DNA of 64,000 nt, from positions 5,890,001-5,954,000 of the forward strand of contig JAKULF010000003.1 in NCBI GenBank assembly GCA_022661535.1. The letters run 5' to 3'. The position numbers and the translations under genes were made by a program. The notes below the pieces were generated by a model. The model was not told where the DNA came from. It saw only the letters and a list, made by a program, of their open reading frames with translations, and made no database searches. Of the stretch, positions 14,279 to 25,602 are shown one piece after another; positions within the stretch are counted from its first letter, which is position 1; each line of letters begins with the position of its first letter. Origin of the DNA: Eutypa lata (taxonomy: Eukaryota; Ascomycota; Sordariomycetes; Xylariales; Diatrypaceae).

Positions 14279-15841
14279 CTTCTGTGCTTTCCTGAAATAA
14301 TTAGAAGTTCTTGGAATAACTTTACTGTGGCAGAAAGAGGACTGACTAGACGATGTTGTTCTCTGGCGCAAATCAGAAGATAGTCAACTGCTGCCAAAGA
14401 GCACGAGAACAATACATTACTGTTGAGTGCTTGGAAGAGACCTGATGCGATACACGAGGGCACGAAATACGAAGTGGCTGGTCGGATATGAGAAGGAACA
14501 TGTCGCCTAGAGGAGATAATACAAGTATGGAGCAAAGCTTCCAAACCAAAAAGCCCTACTATTGATGTTGTATATGCTTCTGAAATATCCATAATTTTGA
14601 AGAAGGTTCCGTAACGGGACAAGGGTATACGAGCTGTTCTTGACTATCAGATTTCGGTACACAGGTATATATTCGGACCTCTTGACTAGTAGATGGTATA
14701 TAGGAGTGGTTACTCCCTGGATAGTATGAGACCACAGTCGTTAATAGTCATTATACCTCCCCTTGAACTCTATTTCTTGCCTATGAACCCTAGTGATTAC
14801 CATACCACTTGGTATTGACCATCCCAAATAATATTTGCAGACAGTTCCTTACTGCTAAGGATAGCCAGGACATATCATTCTGTGTAATATTTCCCAAAAT
14901 CAATTAACAGCACGATCTATTTCTATAGAGTATTTAAGGTACACGGAAGGAGTAGAGTATAAGGCTGTATACTAGCAGACTAGGCACAGGTACCGCTACA
15001 GAGCAACTTTATTCACATATTCGTGTGAATTTGAGGTTACCTTTAATACCATTTTAAAACTAAGACATCCAAAACCCCTTAGTTATTACTGGTGATGACG
15101 AATGGCTACTGTTAAAGCTAGGGCAAGGTTGAGAGAATCGATTTCCTATTAGATGGCTGTGAAAATTGGAATAGGTGTTATATATATATAAAAGAAGTAA
15201 AATAAACAAAAAGGGGAACTATGAATATGTAATTCGCGGCCTCACCTCTATCCTCCTATCAAGCCTACACTGATCATACAACGTAAGATAATAATAATAA
15301 TAATAATAAGGGGTGGGAGTAAGTTCTAACGAGAAGAAAAGTAACTTACAAGCCTGCCCCTATTCATATAATTGGGGACGTTGCAACAGCCTGTCACCTG
15401 CAAGAAAAGGCTTCATTAAACACCATGTGATCATACGCTCAATGGGCCACAAAATAACAGAAGCGAAAGAGAATGCAATACATTTTACTACTTTGGTAGT
15501 AAGATATCATGAATTTTCAGTATCGGGAAAATGATTTTCATTGTTGCTTGTATAAATATAGAGGCGCTTCGCAATTTCGGCAGCTGAGATAGAAACCAAA
15601 ACATTCCACTAGTTATCATCATCATGAGGAGAAACCTGAGCCATCCATCTATCCACCCACCCAACCATCAACAGTCGAACAAATCCAACCTCCCCCCACA
15701 CACGGATCATCATACCAGATAATCCAGCAGCAGAACAAGTCCTTTGCATCCTAACATCCCCCCTTCTTCCTCTTCCTCTTCCTCATCCTCGTCATCATCT
15801 TTTTTTTTTTTTTCTCTCTTCAAACCACCCAGTCACTCACC
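14279..15841. other. long AT-rich spacer with simple repeats
   Basis: About 1.56 kb without a credible gene. It contains a short AT tract near 15180, an AAT tract at 15288-15308, and a T run at 15800-15813 next to the ERG8 3' end. Confidence 0.55.
15288..15308. repeat. (AAT)n microsatellite
   Basis: Seven tandem ATA/AAT units in the spacer downstream of ERG8. Confidence 0.85.
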
Positions 15842-17760
15842 TCAAAGCAACCACCCAGCATACTGACCCAACGCCTCGGTCCGCACCCCCTCCATCTCCC
15901 CCTTGACATCCAACAACCGCACGACCCCGCCCTTCTCGCGACTCCACCTCGCCAAGAACTCCCTAACCCTGCCCTCGGTGGCCGCATCGTCGCGCACCAA
16001 AAGCGCGAGGGCATCGAACCCGCCCGCGCCCGGCACGACGCCCCCGTAGACGCCGTCGACGTCGGCCGTCAGCGCATCGAGGAGCGCGGTCTGGCTCTCC
16101 GGCTCGATGGGGACGCCGCTCGCGCTCCCCATGTCGCGGACGAGCGCGCGCACGCGCTCCACCTTGTCCCCGATGTCTCCCGTCTTCCCGTCCCGCAGGG
16201 TTGCGCCCAGCGCCTCGTTCGCCGCCTGCAGGTCGTCCCAGAGCTTCGTCGCGGCGGGGGGGTCTCGGGCCCGCCACGCCAGGACCTGCTTCACCATGCC
16301 GACGGTCTGGGAGCCGCAGTCGACGTCGCACATGCGGAGGGCGACGCCCTGGGGCACGCGAACGGGTCTGTCGCTGCCGGCTTGTGTTTCGGTGTCCCAG
16401 ACCGCAGCAGCAGCAGCAGCAGAGGAGACCTCTTCGTCCACGCAGGCCGCGAGAGCGGGCGCGAACCCGGGCGCCCCCGCCTCGGGCAGCTGGGATAGCA
16501 CGGCGGGCGAGAACCGCCGGTACCGGATGGAGCCGTAGACGGCGGCGGCGACGTCGAAGCCCGAGCCGACTTTGCCCTGGGCGGCGCAGTGGGCGGCCTG
16601 GGCGAGGTTGTGGAGGACGCGGCGGCCCTTGTCGGTGCGCAGGTCGAAGGGGCCCGGCGGGAATCCGCCCGCCCCTGCCTGCTTGTTGCTGAGGTAGTGG
16701 GTGAGCAGGGCGGCGGTCAGGGCCGTGACGAGGGCCGCCGACGAGCCCAGGCCCGTTTTGTGGGCGTCCTTGAGGGACGTCGGGAACTTGGCGAACCGCG
16801 TCGGGTTCTCCTTGGTAAAGGGCTGCGATGATGAAGAGCGAGAGTGCGAGTCGGAGTCGGAGTGCGGCTGCGAGTAGTAGTCATTGTCCGCTAGGATGGT
16901 CAGCCGCGCCGGGTCGAACGTGTGCGCTGGCAGTTTGGCCGTCTTGCCCGCGATATACGTCAGCGCGTAGGCCAGCGTCGTCTCCACGAAGGGGTTGGGG
17001 TTGATTTTGTCGCCGCTAGGGTTTTTGATCTGTTAGTTATTCGTGATATATATGTAAGGCTCTTCATCATCATCATTATATTTAATTCTGGGGTTCATTT
17101 GGATGGGAAATGATAAATGATAGATGCTTAAGATGGTGTCGTCACCACAGAGGTACTACTACCCTCCGATCTCCTGAGATATAACCTCTTACGTATGGGA
17201 TGATGCCATCTTGCACCAATTATACACACCATTACGCATATATACATACATACATACATATATACACAAAAGCACATACATACACACACACACACACACA
17301 TCCTTGAGAACAACCACCAAACAACATGCGTATATACGCAGACAAACGGGGGGGAAAAATAAGAAAACTTCAAGGAGAGAGAGAGAAAAGAAAAAGAAAA
17401 GAGAAGGGAAAAAGAAGAAGGAAAAAAAAAAAAAAAAGAAACTCACACCTGCAGCTGCGTGACCTTGATGCCCCCGTCCCCGGGCGCGAGGTGGTAGCCG
17501 TAGCGCCACTCGGCGTCGAGGAACTGGGGGCTGTGGACGACGATCTCGCTGAGCTGGACGCCGGGGCTGGTGGGGATCTCCTGGGCGACGGCGCCGATGC
17601 GCGCGCTGAGGCCGAACACGAGGCCCGTGTACGCCCGGTCCAGCACCAGGTACCCGCCCGCGAGGAGGACCTTGCCCGGTGCCGAGACGGCGACCGCGGC
17701 GGCCTTACCGCCGGGCGGTGGTGGTAGTGTGGTGCCGGTGGTACTCCCGTTCCCCGCCAT
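15842..17760 (-). CDS. ERG8: phosphomevalonate kinase
   Basis: Phosphorylates mevalonate-5-phosphate to the diphosphate in the mevalonate pathway to sterols and isoprenoids. Exon 1 is 17760-17449 (104 codons, begins MAGNGSTTGTTLPP); exon 2 is 17029-15842; phase 0; 499 aa. GHMP kinase marks are SAPGKVLLAGGYLVLD near residue 42, NPFVETTLAYALTYI just after the junction, and the ATP-binding KTGLGSSAALVTALTAALL (residues 195-213). The Ser-rich insert before it (SDSDSHSRSSSS) and the Ala-rich segment in the middle are variable-region features. The start was placed at 17760, because an earlier Met only adds a short basic leader. The intron 17030-17448 is unusually long for this region and full of simple repeats. 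Family certain. Confidence 0.93.
17030..17448 (-). other. 419-bp repeat-rich intron of ERG8
   Basis: Donor is CTGCAG|GTGTGAGT and acceptor is CTAACAG|ATC. It contains on the plus strand an A run at 17422-17437, a purine tract (17371-17440), a CA repeat at 17283-17300 and TACA repeats at 17240-17270. It is about five times longer than most introns here. Confidence 0.75.
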
Positions 17761-17808
17761 TTCTTTACCTTTTTCTTTGGTTCGGCTCAAAGCGAGCACG
17801 AAACGCAC

Positions 17809-17876
17809 GGTTGGGTTAGGTTGGGTTGGGTTGAATTGGTTGGTTGGCTGACTGGCTGGCTGGCTGGCTGGCTGGT
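17809..17876. repeat. GGTT-rich and (CTGG)n repeats in ERG8 leader
   Basis: From 17809 to about 17847 the plus strand is made of GGGTT/GGTT units, one of them GGGTTAGG; from 17847 to 17876 it is CTGG units. It lies about 50 bp upstream of the ERG8 start, probably in its 5' leader, where the RNA would be CCAG/AACC-rich. Confidence 0.7.
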
Positions 17877-19579
17877 TTCTTCCCGTGCGAAAGGGGGGGT
17901 TTTAAAAATGACTTCCGTTCTTACCGAATGCCAAACAAAAAAAAGAAACCTGACAGGCTCCGGATCGGCGAATATCTGATCTTATCTGATCTGATTAGGT
18001 ATCTCAATCCCTGTCAGCGGGCACCTGATACTGCTAAAGATGAATGTGATCGGTCAGATTTATCTTTTGAGATGTGTGTATATATATGTGTATGTGTGTG
18101 TGTATAGATATATATCTTTGCAAAAGGCTACCAGTGCTAGACATCAATCAATACGACCTGCTACCTACCTCCTACGCTCACACCGCACGAAAGGGAAAAA
18201 GGAGAAAAGTTTCCGGTCTACCTGGTAGCTTTTGGGCGCTATTCTTTTTATTGCGGGGAAATCCCTTAGCTACATATTAAGTTAGGTCCCTGGCATAGCG
18301 CCCAAGCAGCCCAAGTGGAGTAATAACTGTCCCCGATTCAAGGAGTAAGGGGGATCCAGACCATGGCAGCTGTCAACCTAGCACTAAGGTAGGGCTGAAT
18401 ATCTTGAGATTTCATAAAGATCGCGTTCGGAACTTCGGGAAGCATAAATATGTGATGGGTATAATTATTATAGTTTTCTCAGCTTGGCTCTGTTGTACAA
18501 GTAATTATTTGAAGGGAGTACAATGCAGGGAGAAGCATGCCTACCTAGGTTAGGTAACTAACATTATGCTTCTTACATGTAAGAGGACCTATGTATTAAC
18601 TATAATGTTAGGATATCAAACACTACTTAAGTTTAAATAACAGATTAAAGATATCTGCGCAGCATAAGGTGCGGACGGATACGCAACTTGTTGGATGGTA
18701 ATATTGACTGCAAACTGCCAAGGACGCAGCTTATTCTCTGGTAAGTAGTTCTCGCGACTGTGGCTATTGAAACAGTAGCAGCAGCAAATGGGCAAGATAC
18801 ACCAAGCATGATACTCGCTACCATAAATGGGAGGGGAAAGTCACAAGACGAATATCACATAGGTAGGTGGCTATATGAGAAGGCAAATGTAGATGAAAAA
18901 TTCGTTCCAGATTCATGTGCTCTCTCTCTGTCTCTTCCCCTCTCTCGCTCAACCTGAATACACAAAAAACTATGAACAGAAGCAGAAGCCAAACCAGCAA
19001 GAAGAACGCCTGACACCTGACCACGCGCACGCGCCTCTTGTTCCTTTGCGGCGGCGCGGAGTGGAGAAAAAAAATACTCTAATGCCATAGCCCTCTATAC
19101 CCTATCATCATAAAAACGTACGTTACGAAGTACGCCAACGCCTCGCCCTTTAAAAAACGATCGCATTCACACAACAACGCCTCGCACGACCAGCTAGTCC
19201 AACGTACGCACAACATCTGATCCGTTCATCCGTCATTCAGATAATTCCATCATGCAAACCGACCCCCTTCTCCGGTTTCCGCCCTCATTCGCGGATTATT
19301 CCGGGATCGTAAAAGAAGAGACGACAACGCATGAACACATTGCAGCATTGTTGTGTGTGCATCGTCGTCGTCGTGTGTACTTTCGTTACGTCCGTCAGTT
19401 CCATCAAAAGCTCCCGCGTGCAAGCGTCCAAGTGGTTTTTGTGTGTGTAAAACCATGCCTGTAAACGCCGCCGGCGCCGTTGGAGGAAAATAACAGAAAA
19501 CGAAAGCAAAAATAGTTCACCTATGAATGGGCGAGAGGAAAGGTGTGGTGGTCGTCGTGGTCTCCGACAATCCCATATA
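17877..19579. other. spacer between ERG8 and the CRIB gene
   Basis: About 1.7 kb. It should hold the ERG8 promoter and the 3' UTR of the CRIB-protein gene. Short ORFs on both strands have no recognisable product. Confidence 0.5.
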
Positions 19580-20159
19580 TCAGATAAGGTTCCCAGCAGG
19601 TGAGAGGGGGGTGCTAGGTGTAACCTGCAGGGAAGGGGTAACAGGGCGCAACGCCGATGGCGGGGCCGGTGCTCGGCGAGGGGCGCCGAACGCGGGTCCC
19701 GCATCCAAGTCCTCGGACGCGACGCCAAGACGGGAAGCTGCGGCCTTCTCCTTTAAAATTGCAATTCTATTCAAGTGAAGTTAGTCAAAGTGTAAAGGAT
19801 TTGATCATAGGTATGTATGGTTGTCGATATGATGCGTGGGTGAAGTGCGGAAATATGCAAGTGAGGGGACACCATAATTGGAACAATTAAGTAATAGTCT
19901 GCATAATTGGGTGACGACTTACTCATCTTCTGAAACACCAGGAAGGGTGACATTTTCATGCTTGAAGTTGAAAGGTGCCGACTATGAAATAAAGTTAGCA
20001 AATCATCCAAATCGAATTAATTAATTATACAGAGTGTCGCTGCAAGAGATAACCTACAATTTGCAGCGATCGTCGCTTGGGCGTTTGGACCTTGGACTTA
20101 AGACCGATCAATCGTTGCAGTCTGGAGGCAAAGCCCCTGAGGCTGAGACAACCGTCCAT
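19580..20159 (-). CDS. small CRIB-motif protein (putative Rho/Cdc42 effector)
   Basis: Three short exons: 20159-20058 (34 codons, begins MDGCLSLRGF), 19981-19923 and 19766-19580; 115 aa. Intron 1 (19982-20057) has a donor GTAGGT and branch TTGCTAAC 11 nt before TTTCATAG. Intron 2 (19767-19922) has GTAAGT and branch GACTAAC. Phases 0 and 2 match, and the joined sequence reads RRSLQISAPFNFKHENVTL then EIAILKEKAAASRLG. ISAPFNFKHE fits the CRIB pattern I-S-x-P-x2-F-x-H used to bind GTP-loaded Cdc42/Rac; the second His-Val of the full motif is not obvious (NVT instead), so binding is inference. The C-terminus is Ala/Pro-rich. A pyrimidine-rich leader precedes the ATG. Likely role: polarity or septation signalling. 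Confidence 0.75.
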
Positions 20160-22108
20160 GATAATGGCGATGTAGATAGGTACGAATGTCCAATAATAGA
20201 TGGCGAATTGAGAGGGTGAAAAAAAGAAGTGCAGGGAAGTCGTCGAATTGGCAGATAAAAGTTGAACAATAGGTAGGTATCGTCGACAAGTGTTCCTGAG
20301 GAAGAAAGGAATATGTCGAAATCAAATTTGGTAAGGTGCGCGCACCCAAAAATAAAAAGTCGTCGACGAAACACAAGAACAAAAATGCCAAACTTCTCAA
20401 AAGCTGTCAAAAGAACGAATGACTCTCTCTGCAGGTACGGCTGAGAAAATGGAGTGGGAAAAAAAGAGAGTTAAGGTGGCTGAGCTGACTGACTGACTGC
20501 CTGACCGACCGACTGACGACGATGCAGTAGTGTAGCTAGCAGAACTGTAAAATTATTTTTGGGATGTTCTTTTTTCGCTTTCTCCCAGGATGGCGCCGGG
20601 TAAGACGTCTTATGATTAGGCGTGAGTTTTTAGTGGTTTGGGGCTGATGTATTAATCGTTTTGACTTGGATATGCGGGTGCCTAGCGCTACCTACATACA
20701 GCAACAGACCTAGTGTAATGGTAGCTGATAGGTTGCTGCAGCGTGTAGTGTGTAGTGTGTAGTGTGTAGTAAGAGGTAATGTGTTGTAGTAATAGTGAGT
20801 AGTTGTGATTAGGTGAATTTAACGAACGACTGAGGAGGTGACACAAATGTTCAACAACCAAACATAATTTCTAATGAATGGATACTGAGACTTTCCCCTC
20901 AAGATGATGACCGTGTTGATGAGGATGATGGTGTCGGATGATGAAAACAATTCCAATGTCAATAACTACCTAAGTAGTAATGATAGTTATGTCTGAGGGG
21001 AATGCGGAATGTTATGCTTCTTTTAGACGCGCCCGTTCAAGTCAAAGAAGTAGATCTTTCTTGCCCTTGCCCTTCTTAGGAATCTGAACTCGGTGTAAAG
21101 AGTATACTAACTCTTGCCTAAGTGAACCTCCAGACACAAATACTCGAGGAACAAAGAAGCGCATGCAAAAAGACGTTCGAGTAGAGCCTAGAACTAGCTT
21201 TTAATTAAAATCTCTAAAAGACAAGCAGTATCTACTTCGATATCTAGGGTGTAATCCGTCGGCGCAGTTGGATGGCACGGAAGTGGAGAATAGAATATCA
21301 CAAAGAAGGCGAGTACTTCGTACCTCGTATGGAATAAGAAAGCGCTTAGTTGGTTCGGCGATGAAAGAAGTGAAAATGTTTTCTGGTTGAAAGCGGAAAG
21401 ACAATAATGTACGTACGTTGAGGTGCTGCTATTGTTACAAGCCCTGCTAGTAATCTATCTACCGAACATAATGTTGCCTGCCTATCGAGAGAGAGGTATG
21501 CAATTGGGTTGTCAAGGTGAATATTAAATAAAAAATCCTGATGTTGGAAGATCCGGGGAATGCGTGGCAATAGAATCTGCTAAGAAAAGGGCACCAGTGG
21601 AGTAGTTCCGGGACCACCCATGAAGAATGAGATCATTCTCTGCAGGTAAATCAGGCAAGTTGGCAAGGAGTTGGACAAGGAAGCGGCAAGGGAACGGCAG
21701 GGAACGGCGGGAAGAACAATTCGAAACGATAAAGCATGAGACAAAATGATCAATTTGCATGCAGCTACTGACTCGTAACCTGCTGAATCCAGTGGTCTGA
21801 AACAGAGATGCTGTCCGGATTAAGGAACATCCTGGCTACGATCTGGAAGTTATGGACACTTCCATGACCCATAACTAGAATTCTATACAATAAGAACCTA
21901 CCAGGCTTACCTGGCAGCCTGGACAAGTGGATAAAGGGTATATGCAGGCTTTCACTGGAATACGCGGTATTTGTTTGATTACCCACTACCGGTAATGCCG
22001 TTCGCGTTACATATGTAGGAAAGAGGCATGTATTCGGTGTTATGCACTATGCATAGTCGTGCCAGTATGGGTCTTATTGCATGCTACCTAATAGCATGAA
22101 TCACCTAC
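20160..22108. other. long intergenic region upstream of CRIB gene
   Basis: About 1.95 kb with no supported coding exon. Holds the pyrimidine-rich leader of the CRIB gene (20160-20460), a GACTGACTGAC stretch near 20490, the 7-bp repeat at 20742-20770 and a GATGAT-rich patch near 20900-20945. Confidence 0.5.
20742..20770. repeat. (GTGTAGT)n heptanucleotide repeat
   Basis: About four tandem copies of GTGTAGT in a gene-free stretch. Confidence 0.85.
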
Positions 22109-23761
22109 TTATTTAGGGTAATCTTTCAAATGAAAGCTCTTCAGCTTAACGAATTGTTCGAACCCGAATCTACTCAGAGTAACGCCCTTGCCGGAGTTCT
22201 TCCAGCCGGTCCACGCGAGATCCTACGGGTGATAATCATGATGATGACGTTAGCCAGCTGTGAGCACTGAGGAGAGAGAGGCGCACGCGCACGCGCGCCA
22301 GTAAGCTGAAGATATAAAAGGAAAGGAAAATTGGAAAGGGCTTACCGGACTAGGAAAGTCAGCACGATTGACAAAGACAGTCCCCGCCTCGACTTGTTCA
22401 GCTAGCTTATACCCCTTGTCCGTATCTTTCGTCCATATACTAGCCGTGAGACCAAACTCGCTGTCGTTCATCAAGTTGATCGCCTCTTCGTCGCTCTTGA
22501 CCTTCATTACAGCAATGACCGGTCCAAATGTTTCCTCCGTCATGACAGTCATGCTATGATCGACATCAATGAGAAGTGTAGGCTTGACAAAGTTTCCCTT
22601 GGGAGGCAGGTTGCTGAATGTCGGGTTCTCCGGCGTCGCATCCTTTGCGCCCTTGTCGAGTGCATCTTTGATATGGGACTCAACTGTCTCCTTAGATCTC
22701 TTCGAGATGACCGGGCCAATTTGAGTCTCTTTGGATAGAGGATCTCCGACCTTATAGTCCTTCAAGACCTTCTGAGTGGCTTCAACGAAGGAATCGTAGA
22801 CCTTCTCGTCTACGTAGACACGCTCAAGAGCACAGCAGCTCTGGCCCGAATTGAAGATGGAACCATCAACTATCTCAGCAGCCGCCCAGTCGATGTCAAC
22901 GTCCTCTCTGACGTATGCAGGGTCTTTCCCACCAAGCTCTAGTCCAACATTGACAAGCCGATCAGCGGCTGCCTTTTGCACGGCTAATCCTCCGGCAACC
23001 GAACCGGTGAAGCACACAAGGGAAATCTTCGGGTCTCTGATGAGGGTTTCAATGATGGATGGCGACCCGGAGTGGAAATACTGAAGTACACCCGCTGGCA
23101 GTCCGGCTTCGGCGAAAAGTTTGGTTACTTGTTCGGCAATAGTCGGAGTCTGAGGAGAAGGCTTCAAGATGACGGTGTTACCACAAAGCAATGCTGGTAT
23201 CAGTGAATTGACGAGAGTCAAGTACGGGTACTGGAATCAGTCAGTCTAACGCTGTGAAAACTCCAGATTCAGGGTTACGGTTGTCTTACGTTCCAAGGGA
23301 AGATGACAAGGACGGGGCCGACAGGAACCTTTCGAATAAAACGCTTGAAGCCCTTTTCTGATTCGCCATCGGTATCCTTCAGAGTATCCTCGCTGATCTT
23401 GACCAGATAGTCGCCTCGCTTGGCGGCCGTAGCAACTACATGGAGACAGTAAGTTTCAACTTTTCTATCATGTTAGACATAAAATGTGAGATTTTCTTTT
23501 ACCCTCTACACCAGTATAGGCGATAGGTCTGCCCATCTGCACGGTGATTTCTTCACCAAGCTCATCCTTCTTGTCGCCGAGCAGCTTGAGGAATTTCTTG
23601 ACTATGATCTGGCGATCAGTCAATGACGTCTCCCTCCATGTCTGGAAGGCCTCAGCTGCGACTCGGGAAAGATCCTCTAGCTCAGATGTAGAAACTCCAT
23701 TGCGTGTTAAAATAGGTTCATTGGTTGTAGGCGAGATAGTTGTGAGGACCTCGACAGACAT
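22109..23761 (-). CDS. NAD(P)-dependent aldehyde dehydrogenase
   Basis: Oxidises an aldehyde to a carboxylic acid; substrate not identifiable. Four exons: 23761-23503, 23435-23290, 23230-22346 and 22222-22109; phases fit; 467 aa, about the usual length of the superfamily. Visible marks: PVGPVLVIFPWNYPY across junction 2, NAD-loop FTGSVAGG (209-216), general-base Glu in LELGGKD (Glu233), nucleophile in FNSGQSC (Cys267), and EETFGPV. The C-terminal exon reads DLAWTGWKNSGKGVTLSRFGFEQF. It shares a roughly 530-bp divergent promoter region with ESF2. No transit or peroxisomal signal is evident; the end is DYPK. Resembles the succinate-semialdehyde / phenylacetaldehyde-type ALDHs of fungi. Confidence 0.93.
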
Positions 23762-24289
23762 GATGGGAGTACTTCGTATATACACAGGCAGGTTATATAG
23801 GTAGGTACGTAAGTTAAATAGAAATTAGCCAGGAGGTCGTGTTTGGACAAGTCAAAGTATCAGTCAAGATATTTGTATTCAAAAGCTGATTACAGACTGA
23901 ACTAATAAAATGCTTTTACAAAGAGAGCTATGTCATCACTTAGTTGGATATTAGTACTACGTCTATATCTAATCTTGCCTTGATAGAGGGGTGAGGGGCA
24001 AAGGAGTTCAAGATCATACTCTATAGTGTGATCTTCAACTAACTAACCCCACCAATCCACCAGACGAACCCTCTTATCAGTTTAATAAAATCTTGTTATC
24101 GGGCCCTTGAAGCTCCGAGTTCGTTCCAGACTACCAAATTAGCTCCAAGGAATTAATTTAGCTTCCATGTCCCCATTTTATTTTCTTTGCGCAAACTTTA
24201 GTTTGACAAGTTACACCTGAAGGGAATGCGAAACATCTACAGCAATTGGGCCTATAGAACATTAACGACAGCTACGATTCATCGGAAAA
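23762..24289. other. divergent promoter region (ALDH / ESF2)
   Basis: About 530 bp between two start codons pointing outward. AT-rich, no ORF. Must contain both promoters. Confidence 0.6.
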
Positions 24290-25366
24290 ATGGCCCCAGA
24301 AAAGAGAAACAAGTTTCTTGACGCCGACGAGAGCGAAGATGACGGCAGTCAAGGATACAATTCAGAAGCTGAGGAATTGCGAAAAGGCGGCCGAAGTGCG
24401 AAGCGACGGAAGTTCAGCCGAGACGATGATGCTAGTGGTAGCGATGACAACGAGGAGGACCACGTTGATAGTGCCGAAGAAGATAACGAAGAAGTCGATG
24501 ATATGGGAAAAGGAGACACCGAATATGATGAGGAGGCGAAAGAATTACACGAAGAGGACGATGATACTATAAACTCGACCGATAAACCAACAGAGTTACC
24601 AGACGTCTCACGCCCACTTACGAAAAAGAACTTAGTTGCTTCAGAGAAGTCCATAAAGAAGTCTGGTCTCATATACGTCTCGCGCATACCTCCCTATATG
24701 AAACCTACGAAGCTACGGCAGCTACTAGAACCATACGGAACTATCAACCGCATATTCCTTTCGCCTGAGGATCCTCAAGAGCACGCCCGGCGAGTCAAGC
24801 AAGGGGGGAACAAGAAGCGCATGTATACCGATGGGTGGATCGAGTTTGTCAACAAGAAGGATGCCAAGGATTCTGTCGATATGCTCAATGCTCGCACCAT
24901 TGGCGGCCCGAAGGGTACATATTATCGGGATGACATCTGGAGTCTTCGCTACCTGAAAGGGTTTAAATGGGTGTGTTTCAATCCTCCAACCTTTTCCTGG
25001 TGAATATTAAAAAGTTTTACTGACGCGTACCCGCAACTGATATAGCACCATCTCACGGAACAGATAGCCCATGAGGCGGCTGAGAGAACGAGTAGGATGA
25101 GGGCCGAAATTAGCAAATCAACCAGAGAAAACAAGGAGTTCGTCCGCAATATAGAAAGAGCCAAAATGGTGGAAGGCATAGAAGCTAAAGCAGCGGCAAA
25201 GAAGAGTAGGGCTGAAGGAGACTCAAAGAATGTCACCTCCGCCAATGGGGTCAACAATGGTCGCGCCTCTAAGGGCGTGCGACAGTTCACGCAAGCTGCC
25301 GTAGGGAGAAAGGGGGCCGAGAAGACACCCGAAGAGGCCAAGAGGGTCCTCAGCAAGCTTTTCTAG
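24290..25366 (+). CDS. ESF2: pre-rRNA-processing protein ESF2 (ABT1 family)
   Basis: Nucleolar RNA-binding factor needed for early cleavages of 18S pre-rRNA in the small-subunit processome. Exon 1 is 24290-24970 and exon 2 is 25046-25366, phase 0, 333 aa. The first 110 residues are strongly acidic with a basic nuclear-signal-like AKRRKF. An RRM follows: SGLIYVSRIPPYMKPTKLRQ (from about residue 124), then YGTINRIFLSPED, KKRMYTDGWIEF, and WSLRYLKGFKW. The last exon continues with HHLTEQIAHEAAERTSRMRA, a hallmark of ESF2/ABT1, and a Lys-rich tail. Family confident; the intron is supported by phase and motif continuity. Confidence 0.92.
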
Positions 25367-25602
25367 AATACCTTACAATGATACCCAGATTCTAAGCAAT
25401 CATGCCAAAGCTACCTTGGATGTTCTTTTCTATTCCCAATCCTAAGGCTATTCTATATGAAATTTTACACTATAAATGCCTGTCTGGCCTATTTCATACT
25501 GGGTCATTATATCCTATCCTCTTTAGTCTGGTGACAACACGCGTGGCTGGGACATCTCTATCAATATTACGTATATCCCGACAGGCTTACATTTCCGGCG
25601 TC

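Noticed and set aside
19285..19728. 147-aa minus-strand ORF
   Set aside because: Lies in the 3' UTR of the CRIB gene and overlaps its last exon in another frame.
25402..25602. N-terminal extension of the unknown gene
   Set aside because: Starts 36 bp after ESF2 and reads as spacer; the ATG at 25603 is the better start.
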